A DNA stretch of 31,299 bases, taken from NCBI GenBank assembly GCA_049999765.1, contig JBNGIQ010004184.1, positions 1 to 31,299 of the forward strand, written 5' to 3'. Each line of letters begins with the position of its first letter. Position 1 is the first letter of the stretch. Shown here in pieces: positions 17,969-26,955 of the stretch. Source of the stretch: Phaeoceros laevis. Its lineage: Eukaryota > Anthocerotophyta > Anthocerotopsida > Notothyladales. The notes below the pieces were generated by a model. It was not told the DNA's origin. It did not search any database and was given only the letters and a program-made list of their open reading frames with translations. A program made the translations under genes and the position numbers.

Positions 17969-19016
17969 ACATGAATGCTGTGGTTCCGCTCTAAGGTAAC
18001 TTCCTTGCTTCACAAAGTATTCCAGTAAGCTCTACTTATCTTTTGTCTGCACCTTTTTGTTTGGTGGTGTTTCGACTAGCTTTATTCATTTGCGTGCTCA
18101 GAAGATCTCAAGGATGTCCTACTGACGAGTGTGAAGAAATGCTGAGCCAGGCAAACTTCGGTGGCACAAATGATGTTGTGCAAGGGGAAAGGATTCAGTT
18201 GTCGAAGCTTTTTTGTACGGCATACTGCATTGCAGCAAGCTCTTTGCGAATTTGCATAAGATACTTCTGGTGCTAGTGAGAATGTTTCAGTTTGCAGAAA
18301 GCAATGCTTCAGCTGTAGAGCTTGCATTTTGTATCGTTCCAGAGAGGGGGATTTGGACCTGCAAGGCAAGGCATGGAGGGCAGTGGTCAAAGCTGCAAGT
18401 TACCCTTCCCTACGGCAACAGGTAAGACCTGTTATTTTTGGTTTACAGCAGTGTGATGGTGCTCAGACGCATGTTGAATTGAATTACACGTGTTCAATTG
18501 AATTACCTGCAGATGGTGCTTACAGTAATCGCACGATTAACAGTTCGTAGGAGGATGCAAATGGTGCTCACAGTAATCGTAGCATAGGTGTAAAGAAACC
18601 CAAATGTGACTGCAAGCCACAAGAATCTTGACGAGAAAACTGACAAGTAAACACCATTCGCCCCCAGAGGCACCTTGTTGCAGAGTGACTGATGAGACAC
18701 GCAGCCTCATTCGGTCATCACTTTTGTTACCACAACTGCCACCAGAGGGTAGTAAGGTGGTACCCGAGTCCCAGAAGGCACTAAAGCTCCCGCATTTTGC
18801 AAACATATGCATGTCCATTAGGTTAGCCTATAAACGGACTTCTAGAAAGCACTGCAGCAGCTTGACTGCGCCTGTACTTACCCGTAGGAGAGTTACATCC
18901 TCTCCAACAGCTCAAATGTGCGCGGCGGTAGCTGGTTATGTTGCCACAAACAGTACTATGTACGAGAGTTGTAAATGAGCAGCAGGATCCACTGCACAAT
19001 GCGGATCCATGACCTC
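17969..19016 (+). other. Unresolved gene-fragment and spacer sequence
   Basis: Contains exon-like blocks without recognisable domains. At about 18103-18180, after GTGCTCAG, one frame reads CPTDECEEMLSQANFGGTND. At 18297-18421, a block lies between TTTGCAG and CAG|GTAAGA; its longest clean frame reads YRSREGDLDLQGKAWRAVVK. A near-repeat ATGGTGCTTACAGTAATCG / ATGGTGCTCACAGTAATCG occurs at 18513 and 18561. From 18600 to 18980 a 116-residue plus-strand ORF exists but has no familiar motif. Confidence 0.4.
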
Positions 19017-19058
19017 TGATGTGGTGACCTGGAATTCAATGCTTGTAGCATATGTTGA
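19017..19058 (+). repeat. 42-bp PPR scrap copied from PPR B
   Basis: Matches 12777-12818 at 41 of 42 bases (DVVTWNSMLVAYVE). The flanks have no PPR homology on either side. Confidence 0.9.
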
Positions 19059-19189
19059 AATATGGGATGCGAAGAGCTAAAGTTATTAGTGGCCCAACAG
19101 AACGGCGGTGAGGTGCTCTACACATCGTCTCTGCTCGGATATTGTAGCAGGTTATGTGACAAAAATTACTTGGGTTGAGGGGTTACTGC

Positions 19190-19530
19190 AGCAGATGCTC
19201 GCATGAAGACTGTCCGCGATTTGCGAACGAAACGAGGCAATTTTAGAACGAAAGCTGCTTCGTTTCCTGACTATCGAAGGCATAGGGATGCCTCTGCGAA
19301 AACATAGCTCGCAATGCCGGAGGGCCCGAAGCAAATGCTGGTAACTTCGCTCCTGCAAATGCTGGCATATGATCACCGACCGCGATTCGGGAACGGGATG
19401 AGGCATCTTTGGAACAAGAGCAGCTGTGATTCCTGACTAGGACCATCAAAAGGGGTGCCTCGTGCCTCTGCGAGAATGTAGCCAGCAATGCCAGAAGCAC
19501 TCGATCACAAGCTTCTGCGAAAATGCAGTT
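19190..19530 (+). repeat. Imperfect tandem repeat, about 170-bp unit, two copies
   Basis: Copy 1 and copy 2 share ordered blocks: CCGCGATT (19214, 19380), GAACG then ATGAGGCA/ACGAGGCA, TTTCCTGACTA / ATTCCTGACTA, GCCTCTGCGA (19290, 19464) and GCAATGCC. The offset drifts from 166 to 174 bp, so small indels separate them. No protein recognised in either strand. Confidence 0.75.
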
Positions 19531-20062
19531 GGGAATTCTGTGCAATCACCTGCATCCAATGGCAATGGCGCGCTCTAGCGCCAAACCACCGCTAGATCGC
19601 GCCATTGCTCTTGTGCAAGGAGTACATATAATCCTCGACATCGTTGGCAGGAGCAACCTCCTGCAATATGCTCCTGGAATACTGAGCAAGACCTTCCGCA
19701 TCACGCTCTTCCTCCCCACGGACGCAGCCCTCTTCCAGTTGTCCGGCAACCCTGTGGCTACATTCGTGCAAAATTCCCCGGAGGTGGGGCTGGGAGCTCT
19801 GTCCCTCCACGCCGTCTACGGCTGGTGGCTGGCGCAGTGCCTGCTGGCCCTTCCCAGTGGCTCTTCCCTCAAAACTGTGGTTGGGACCGACATCTCCTTT
19901 TACAACGAACCCGACGGGCTGTTTGTGGGAGCTCCACAGGCGCAAGGCGGCGTGCGGATGGTGCAGCCGGACATTGCGAGCTCCTCCTACACGGGCGCCA
20001 TCCACGACATTGACGGCGTGCTCATCCCCACCTACATCAGGCCTCTTCCGGGTGCTGCATAA
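19523..20062 (+). CDS. FAS1 (fasciclin) domain fragment, single open exon
   Basis: Fasciclin-like arabinogalactan proteins are secreted or GPI-anchored wall proteins with FAS1 adhesion domains. This 179-residue open frame holds one FAS1 domain from about residue 35. The H1 block is TFRITLFLPTDAALFQLSGN, the YH-type region GALSLHAVYGW, then LLALPSGSSLKTVVGTDISF and the H2 block YTGAIHDIDGVLIPTYIRPL, stop at 20060-20062. There is no signal peptide, proline-rich region or GPI signal; the first 30 residues come from the GC-rich hairpin repeat, so the true N-terminus is missing. The region is markedly GC-richer than its flanks. Either a captured exon or a truncated gene; expression unknown. Confidence 0.7.
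   Translation: MQLGILCNHLHPMAMARSSAKPPLDRAIALVQGVHIILDIVGRSNLLQYAPGILSKTFRITLFLPTDAALFQLSGNPVATFVQNSPEVGLGALSLHAVYGWWLAQCLLALPSGSSLKTVVGTDISFYNEPDGLFVGAPQAQGGVRMVQPDIASSSYTGAIHDIDGVLIPTYIRPLPGAA
19562..19608 (+). repeat. GC-rich 19-bp-stem hairpin, copy 2
   Basis: Left arm GCAATGGCGCGCTCTAGCG (19562-19580), 9-base loop, right arm CGCTAGATCGCGCCATTGC (19590-19608), one mismatch in 19. Same orientation, arm length, loop length and flanks as copy 1, but a different loop sequence. It overlaps the 5' end of the FAS1 reading frame. Confidence 0.85.
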
Positions 20063-20215
20063 AGAGTTGAAGAGGTTGTAATCTTAGCTAGATTCTTGTG
20101 CCGGATGGGCAATGTACCATGAGTTTTCTGTAAATTCACTTGTGTTGATTTATGACGATTTCTATAGAGGTACTGTACCTTGTAATGACCTGAGTAGACA
20201 AAATCTGGTTTGCAG
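20063..20215 (+). other. 3' flank of FAS1 fragment
   Basis: AT-rich, no reading frame of note; could be remnant 3' untranslated sequence. It ends at a TTTGCAG acceptor-like site at 20215. Confidence 0.35.
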
Positions 20216-20510
20216 TTTTGGACGTAAAATCGACTTTTGGCGATTACAGCACTTCCACATCAAACTACTGCAGGCAGTGAACGAGTTGGAACCACCGCCT
20301 AGACAGAATGCCCAACCACTCATGCTTGTGATTGCACAGACATTGAGCCGGGGGACATTCACTGCAGGTATGTTACTAACTCAGACTCTTGGGTACTGAA
20401 ACCGTCTTGCAGAATTGCAAGCATTGAAACAGATGCTTGTTACTTTTGAGTGTATGAAGACCTGCATCATCACGCTCAGTATCGCCGTGGCCAGACCACG
20501 ACCTACGCTA
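20216..20510 (+). other. Unrecognised exon pair with a 45-bp intron-like gap
   Basis: Block 1 (20216-20367) reads DFWRLQHFHIKLLQAVNELE then PPPRQNAQPLMLVIAQTLSR, ending GGG ACA TTC ACT GCA G|GTATG. Block 2 starts after CTTGCAG at 20412 and continues in phase: ELQALKQMLVTFECMKTCII. The phase match (G|AA, giving Glu) supports two exons. The gap 20368-20412 is only 45 bp, short for a plant intron. No family recognised. Confidence 0.45.
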
Positions 20511-20589
20511 ATTGGTTTTTGCAAAACTTATTTCGTATTTGTACCATCCGTTAGTCGTCAGATCTGAACCATCATTGACATGACTCCGT

Positions 20590-21073
20590 GTGTGGCCGTT
20601 TGTCGACTTTGATAGCTTCACCAAACAACTCTTGAATGATGTTGATGTTAATGGATACACTGCTGATGTTACGTATTTGACACCAAAACAACTTGATTAT
20701 GCTGATGCTCTAGGCATCGAGCCTTCTGTTTACGAAAGCGGATTGTCTAGAGCTGAAATCCAGAACATGTTTGAGACGTATCAACAGTTGAGAGCAAAGT
20801 TCAAGGAACAGCACAAAGATTTATGCTGTCCAGGTATGTTACTTTCAACAAAAAGTTTGCTTAACATTTTCAATAAAGTTTTGCATGTTTTAACTTAACC
20901 AATTTTGATTGACAGGGTATCTGAAAACTCTCTTGAAGGAGAAGGGCATCGAATGTGATTGGGAGTCGCTTACTCGCAACAAAGCATTCAAACTTATAAT
21001 GGAAAAATGCGGCGGCTTGCACTACTATCAAATGAAAGAATTTCATTTTGAGTTCAATGCCATAAATACATAG
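20590..21073 (+). CDS. Unrecognised two-exon reading frame, no stops
   Basis: Exon 1 (to 20833) reads DFDSFTKQLLNDVDVNGYTA, TYLTPKQLDYADALGIEPSV and LSRAEIQNMFETYQQLRAKF. An 82-bp AT-rich GT-AG intron (20834-20915) is followed by exon 2: GYLKTLLKEKGIECDWESLT and KLIMEKCGGLHYYQMKEFHF, stop at 21071-21073. The codon split CCA G|GG TAT is in phase. Unlike the neighbouring fragments it carries no stop or frameshift in about 130 codons. The frame is closed upstream by a TGA at 20581-20583, so the exon start lies between there and about 20596, or the piece is a 3' terminal fragment. Hydrophilic and helical; no domain I can name. Confidence 0.6.
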
Positions 21074-21530
21074 TTTTTTTAGATTTTTTTTGGGCCAAAA
21101 TCTAACACATGCACTTGATGTCCAAAATGTGGAGAATCCTTCACAACCATACGAGACCTTGTTGTGGTAAGTTATAGCCCAGTGACTCAATTTTCAGTTT
21201 CCCGATTTCTGTACACAACTGCTGATGACCAACATCTCGATTGCTGGCCATAAAAAAATCATGTCCTACATGGCCTAACCATGGCAATTATGAAGGTGGC
21301 ATTTAATGCTTGGTGCTCAGCTTGTGGTGCTGTTAAATCGCTAGCTTTTTTTAACCATTCTGTACAGATGGCTGAACATGGTTTGGAGCTCCACCAGCCA
21401 GAACAGCCGCCAAGGGAGCCTTGTTGATCATTCCCGACCTGACAAACAATCCTACACCTAAGACAACATGTGTTAGCGCTATTGTTAGTCTCAAGCCCTT
21501 CTCTCCTATTTACTGCATCTCTCCCTAACC
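21074..21530 (+). other. Spacer before the 21.5-30 kb array
   Basis: T-rich after the stop, with no clear gene. Contains TTGTGGTAAGT near 21162, a possible donor in a short exon-like block, but no frame supports it. The last 60 bp are pyrimidine-rich and lead into the first TATA box. Confidence 0.35.
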
Positions 21531-21535
21531 TTAAC

Positions 21536-21543
21536 TATATAAG
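21536..21543 (+). promoter_or_regulatory. TATA box, unit A
   Basis: TATATAAG, followed 26 bp downstream (start to start) by ATTTCAG, a possible initiator, then about 480 bp of pyrimidine-rich leader. The leader itself contains a 23-bp repeat (CTTTCACTCTGCTCTTGCCC at 21594 and 21857). Confidence 0.55.
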
Positions 21544-22549
21544 ATCCTTTGCAGCCCTTGCATTTCAGCTGTTTTCAAGCATCCGCCTTCCGCCTTTCAC
21601 TCTGCTCTTGCCCTCACTGCCTTGCCTTCATCTACCTTGCCAACAGTTACCTTGATCAGTCCTTGTTTCTAGCTTGGTCAGTCTCTCGCTGCCCTCATAC
21701 TCTTGCCTCCTGTCCCTCAATCAGTGCTTGCCTACAGAGCCCTTCACTTGCCTTTCGTTCAGTTTACTGGCAGCTGCACTGCCTGCAGCTACCTTACCAC
21801 CTTTGAGCACTTAGCATTGCCTTGTCTACTGTTCAGTTCTCTTAGTACACTCGAGTCTTTCACTCTGCTCTTGCCCTCACAGCCTTACTCTTGCCTTCTG
21901 CTACCTTGTTCTCTTACAGTGGCCCTGTTCTCTCTGTGCCTCCAGTTTGCATGGTCCTCAATTGTTCTGTCTGGTTTTCGATACACTCAAGCTTTGCTCC
22001 TAAGCCCTCTCCTGTTTTAGCTGCTGCCTGCCACCACCGTCTCTTCTGTTAACCACACTTTACTTTATTCTTGCACAACACATTGTTGTGTTCTTAGAAA
22101 CCCTGCTACTCCCCTGCCCAGCATTAGCTTACCTGGCCTGCTCACGCATCCTGCCTTTGCTCTGATCAATAGCTGCCTGGCAAAAAACCTGACAAAAGCC
22201 ATACTCTCCACTTCATCTGATACCTGCTGGACCTTGTATCCCTACCATACTAAAACTGGTTTCCTGTCTTCCCTCCTTCCTGACACAATTCTGCTAAATG
22301 TGCATCCTAGTCACCATTCCTTAAACCTGCACAAGTAACCTTGGTCAGTATCAGCTTTGGAGGAACTAAATCCATCAAGTAATTGAGAGGGTTACATTTG
22401 ACACAAGGCAGCAGAATGGCCGAACAGGTTTCCTACTTTAGTGATTGTTGTGCATATTCTGTAAGCTTGAAAAAGTTGAACAGCTTGAATGTGTCAAGTA
22501 GAATAGCTTTCCTTACTCACTAACAATTGTTGCACACGCCATGTGAGGA

Positions 22550-22638
22550 CTAGGTCTGCCATGGGCCCTCCAGAAACCTAGCAAGGACATCTATTGGCAC
22601 TGATGAAGGAGAGATTGAGGCGTGGGTAACCTCCATGC
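22550..22638 (+). ncRNA. Two-hairpin structured element, copy 1
   Basis: Stem 1: CTAGGT (22550-22555) pairs with ACCTAG (22576-22581) around a 20-base loop starting CTGCCATGGG. A 38-base linker containing TTGGCACTGATGAAGG follows. Stem 2: GCGTGG (22620-22625) pairs with CCATGC (22633-22638), one G-T, 7-base loop GTAACCT. Compare copies at 26304 and 28438: loop and linker are conserved while the stems change in a paired way. Confidence 0.6.
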
Positions 22639-23287
22639 TCCCTCATGGCTGTGATAGGATTCTTGGTACAGCTTGGTTTGCTGCTCACCAAGCTCCTGCT
22701 GCAACGCTAACCCTCGAAATGTAGCAATCCATAGATCAATCTTAAATAGCCATTGCAACTGTCAAAAAACGATTCTTTGTAGTGTTTTTTACCTTCTGCA
22801 TCTGATGAATGAGTCAATACTGTGTCCGTTCCTTCCAATGCTCATTTTTGCAGGCACAATTGTGCCTCTTGCTTCGCTAATGCCCCTTGGATGAGTTGTT
22901 TCACAGCCGACCTGCCCAGCGCGAATGGATGGTGGCGATTCTGCACTAATCAAAATTGCGGCATTTTGCCTTGTAGACATTTGGTCTACATAGCGCCTGG
23001 TGAAAGGAAGCCATGTGGCTCCTGCCCACCACCCGAGCCTTACCCTCCGACATGGTGAAACAAACTCTAGAGTCCTGCACAAGACCCAAGAGGCAGCCGC
23101 TTGTTAGTGCTATGCTTGACAACATCTTCTTCGTGACTTGTAAAACTGAAGTAGCAAAAGTCCCGATTGAGTGGCATTCCTGGCAAACGTCCTTTTGACT
23201 TCGTTTTGCAAAACGATGCGAAATGTCCTTTCGATGCCCCGTTGTCTTAACATTCCTGCCAAGCCAAATACATTGCATTTGCCAGGT

Positions 23288-23385
23288 CCTCTTCGGAGGC
23301 AATGAACAGGGCAATGTCAAGTCGATGGCATTGTGGCTGTATGTTTTGAACACACACATATTGCGTTTGCAATATGTATGTGTGT
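23288..23385 (+). ncRNA. Second hairpin module, copy a (unit A)
   Basis: A small stem CCTC-TTCG-GAGG (23288-23299), a classic C(UUCG)G tetraloop if transcribed, is followed by CAATG...CATTG and then a long hairpin: ACACACACATATTGC (23350-23364), loop GTTT, GCAATATGTATGTGTG (from 23369), 14 of 15 pairs. Confidence 0.55.
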
Positions 23386-23478
23386 GATGAATATATATGT
23401 GTACTTGACTAGTACTTTGCATTTCTCACCATGATTGGTTATGCTTTACAAAAATTATTCGCTATTGTCCCTTGCCTC

Positions 23479-23540
23479 TCTATGACATATAGAAGGCATG
23501 ATGGCTGTATCTATGACATTTAGAAGGCAGGACGGCTGCC
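23479..23540 (+). repeat. 31-bp tandem duplication
   Basis: TCTATGACATATAGAAGGCA and TCTATGACATTTAGAAGGCA start 31 bp apart (23479, 23510). The second copy runs into an 8-bp-stem hairpin CTGCCAGC...GCTGGCAG. Confidence 0.85.
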
Positions 23541-23895
23541 AGCACACCTGGCTATTGCTGGCAGGTGAAAAGATTATTTGCAGACAGTAAATACAAACTC
23601 CAAGGGTGAGTTTCTAGTGGATTCCAGGATTCTGTCTTGGCAGATACGGTTTTAACAATTGTTTAATGACAAGACTCAATTATGCAGCTGGCAATGGACA
23701 GCATGACTCGATGTTCCATGTGAGAACGCCCACAGCCACCATTTTGCATTTAATGCCGAGACTTGGCAAGGACATAATCATGTCCCGCTTGGCATACTTT
23801 GTTAATGCTGACAGCTGATTTTGGATACCTGGTGACACGCCAGTGAGCCACATCACACAAAAAGTAGATGCCCAGTATTCCCTTAGCCGTCGGTC

Positions 23896-23903
23896 TATAA
23901 AAT
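23896..23903 (+). promoter_or_regulatory. TATA box, unit B (with second candidate at 24008)
   Basis: TATAAAAT. A weaker candidate, TTTAAAC at 24008-24014, better matches the other units in position because TTCATTCAGT follows at 24044 and CTTTTGTTAC is shared with unit C. Which one is used cannot be told. Confidence 0.4.
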
Positions 23904-24293
23904 AAGTTTTTCTAGGAAAGCCACCTGTTACCTTCCACAGTTTGTGTCTTTAATACCAATTTGCCGCCAAGATGGGCTAATCATGCAGCCCTTAGTCCAC
24001 CACAGAATTTAAACCCTGGCCCTTGCCCGAACTTTCCAATCTTTCATTCAGTCACACTTTTGTTACACACTCTCTTGCGCTTTCGTTTTCGTTTTTGAGG
24101 CCTCTGCCTCATTGCCTCACTTGCCCGCCAGAGTGCCACACCGACACGATCCACACCCAGGACTATAGTCCTGCAGGAACAACAATTGTACACATCTCTT
24201 AGCAATTTTTGCTACCAGATCAAATGGTATTTGCCTTTTGTTACCTTCCTGAACAGGCCTCGAAATGCCATGTTAGTCATTGTAATGACGGGA

Positions 24294-24389
24294 CCCTGTA
24301 CAGGGCAATGTCTTATACATGACATTTCAGTTTTTTCATAAAACTGTATGTATGTATGTCCCAGGAACACACCATGTTCCCGGGTGTGT
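24294..24389 (+). ncRNA. Second hairpin module, copy b (unit B)
   Basis: Small stem CCCTG-TA-CAGGG (24294-24305), then AATGTC (24307-24312) pairing with GACATT (24321-24326), then the large hairpin region: GGAACA (24364-24369) with TGTTCC (24375-24380), or ACACACC (24367-24373) with GGTGTGT (24383-24389). Confidence 0.55.
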
Positions 24390-25275
24390 ACTGTGTGTCG
24401 TGATTATGTGTGTCAGCTGCATCTAGTATGCAAAAAATTCTGACAAAGTGCTTATGATGAAGCGTGAAAAAGACAGTGGATGTTGGATCATGGAAGATGG
24501 GTAAACTGCAGCATGACTGGGCAAATGTCCATGTCAAATGGCAGCATGCAACATGCCATGACAATGAATGATACCAAGGCCAAGGCTGTAGCAAGTTCAT
24601 AAGCTAATAAATGCCAAGGCACAGCAAACGGGCTTTTTCTTAACTAAGATGCAGTGGAAATATGGGCAGGCTTCGGAAAAGCCTTGAAGTAATACCAAAC
24701 GCTATGCCCTCGCGGTAAAACAGGCAACTGGTTACTTACCTCTTCTAGTGACTTCTAGCGGACTTTGGCCACGATTGTCAAAAATGATTGTGATCTGATG
24801 GCATCTACTAAAAAGGAGCTCTCCCAGCAGGCAGCCTTAAGGACCAGAACGCAGAAGAAGGGCCACGTCACCAGCTAAAAATGGGATGGAGGACAGCAGC
24901 AATTATGCCTTTGCGGCTACTCATGCATCTGTTCTTTGTTCAGTACCTAAAAAAATCCCTACATTGCAGCTAATGGATGGCGGCCCTGTCTGTACAGTGA
25001 AGGAGACACATGACAGCAAGGATGGTTAACTCAATCCCAAAGGTCACTGCAAGCCAAGTCTTTATGACTACTGGGCTATAAAAAACCTGACCGACTGCAA
25101 TGACGGTTGGCATGGTTCTTTTGGCCTCGGTAATCTGACTCAATCACAAAAATAGTGATGCGGCCAGGCAAGTCTCGCACTTTCTACTGCCTTGCTCCAG
25201 ATTTTTGCATTATTGTGCTTTTCCTGCCACAACACATGTCTCAGTTCCTTCTTCCTCTCACCTATCTGATAGCAC

Positions 25276-25283
25276 TATATAAG
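25276..25283 (+). promoter_or_regulatory. TATA box, unit C
   Basis: TATATAAG, followed by ATTCAGTTCTTTTGTTAC at 25305 and a C/T-rich leader. Confidence 0.55.
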
Positions 25284-26303
25284 CACACAATCCTTAGCTT
25301 CACCATTCAGTTCTTTTGTTACATGCCTGCCCTCCTCGCATCAGTTTTTTAGTACCAACCTTGTTGTCCCTTCGTGCCCGAGCCCTCTGCTGTATGCCAC
25401 AGTTCCCCATGGTCCTCTTGGGCCAGTGATACCCAAGCAGTGTTTCTGCTCCCCCAGCCCCTTGAACGCATGTCCAGCTCCTGCTTGCAGTCTACGCATC
25501 CACAGCCCATTCCTCAGTAAACTTTTCTGTTTGGTCTCTTTATTCTCAGCCCGTTTGGCCTGCCTCCACAACAGTCTTGTCCAAACCCGTGTCATTACCA
25601 TACTGTCCTCACTCCAATCTTTTTTATTGTCCCGGCTTCACAGCCAGTTTTCTTCTGATTCCCAACAGCACTCTTAGACTGTCAGCATACAGACAATAGT
25701 TAGTCTTAGAGTTTGAACAGTGGTGCTTCAAGAAACATGTCTCAGCTGGCAGCGTCACCTCAAAATGTAAGCTGCAGCTTTGTACTCTACCTGGACAGCT
25801 ATACTTATCACTTGTCATTTATACTTGTCGCTGATTCTTATATCCAAGACTTGGTTTGGTTGCCTGGGTGCTTGTACCTACATTATCGTCTTGTGAGAGA
25901 AATGATGTTCTGAACATTACTTGCTAGCCTCACCTTGTCTTTGTAAAACATACCAAGGCGGGTGGCTGTCTAGTGCTGGTTGTACTGTAAGTGTTCAGGT
26001 TGGACTTGAAGGTACATTGAGAGGCCAGAGCCAAGCTCTGAACAGTACCTGTCATCAGATAACACTCAAGTCAGCTCAAAGGCCATTGAAAAGGGTACAA
26101 TGTTGAGTTTTTTGTGCTTACCCAATACATGTTTGCTGCACTTTCTCACATGTCATGATGAATAGATAGAACTTGTCCATAGCTTGGCTCTGCCAGGATT
26201 TTAGCGGTCAGCAGTATCTGAACCTCTTTTCATGTCTGATCATTTGCTTAACAAGAGTCATGAATCCACTAATCTACTAATCCTCGCACTAAGCTTTGCA
26301 GAA

Positions 26304-26396
26304 CTCAAGTCTGCCAATGGTCCACTAGAGACTTGAGCAAGGATCTCTCTTTGGCACTGATGAAGGGGAGAAGGAGGCTTGCACTTACCATGCAAG
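26304..26396 (+). ncRNA. Two-hairpin structured element, copy 2
   Basis: Stem 1: CTCAAGT (26304-26310) pairs with ACTTGAG (26331-26337), 20-base loop starting CTGCCAATGG. A 40-base linker with TTTGGCACTGATGAAGGGG. Stem 2: CTTGCA (26378-26383) pairs with TGCAAG (26391-26396), 7-base loop CTTACCA. Confidence 0.62.
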
Positions 26397-26825
26397 TGTC
26401 TGCTCTGCTGAAATGGTGAAAAGATGGCGAAAGTGGTACCTTTTCTGCTATTCTTTTGCACCGGTGCGATAACCATAACTAGAACTTGTGATTTAGAATG
26501 CATACATCATTTGTTGCATACCAGATCAGAGCGATGGTCGCTGCAACCTGTTTGCTGTTGACCTGATCTCAAAACGATCTCGCAGTAATGACATTGGTAG
26601 ACAGCCCTTGGCTGCGCTTTTGTAAAGTTGTTTAGTGCTCTTTGGAAAACCTCTCGATCTCGTTTGCTGCTGGCCAGAAACACCAAAGGCAATGTCCACT
26701 CGTCAAAGCAGGGACTGAGGGATCACTCCATCTTGAACTGTCCTTCAAAAAGTCCTGGACTCAAGCAACTTCGGCAACCAGTCAAACGGCCAAGACCAGT
26801 CAGCTTGCATTTTCACCGGAAAGGA

Positions 26826-26955
26826 CCCTGGCAAAGGGCAATGTCACATAAGTACATTTCATTCGTCACACTCGTTGTCCAAACTCTTGAACATACTGAC
26901 ATCTATCTATGTGTCCTGGGAACACACTTGGTGTTCCTCGAGTGTGTGTGTGTGC
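26826..26955 (+). ncRNA. Second hairpin module, copy c (unit C)
   Basis: Small stem CCCT (26826-26829) with AGGG (26835-26838), followed by GCAATGTC as in the other copies. The large hairpin GGAACAC (26919-26925), loop ACTTG, GTGTTCC (26931-26937), precedes a GTGTGTGTG run. Confidence 0.52.

Noticed and set aside
21470-22020. Plus-strand ORFs rich in Leu, Ser and Pro with apparent membrane stretches
   Set aside because: They arise from C/T-rich leader DNA (Leu, Ser, Pro, Phe codons); three overlapping frames all look the same and none has a motif.
22590-22610. CTGATGA next to a GAAA-like triplet, resembling hammerhead ribozyme core sequence
   Set aside because: The three copies do not keep the GAAA (one reads GAGA), and no consistent stems II and III can be drawn around the core in any permutation.
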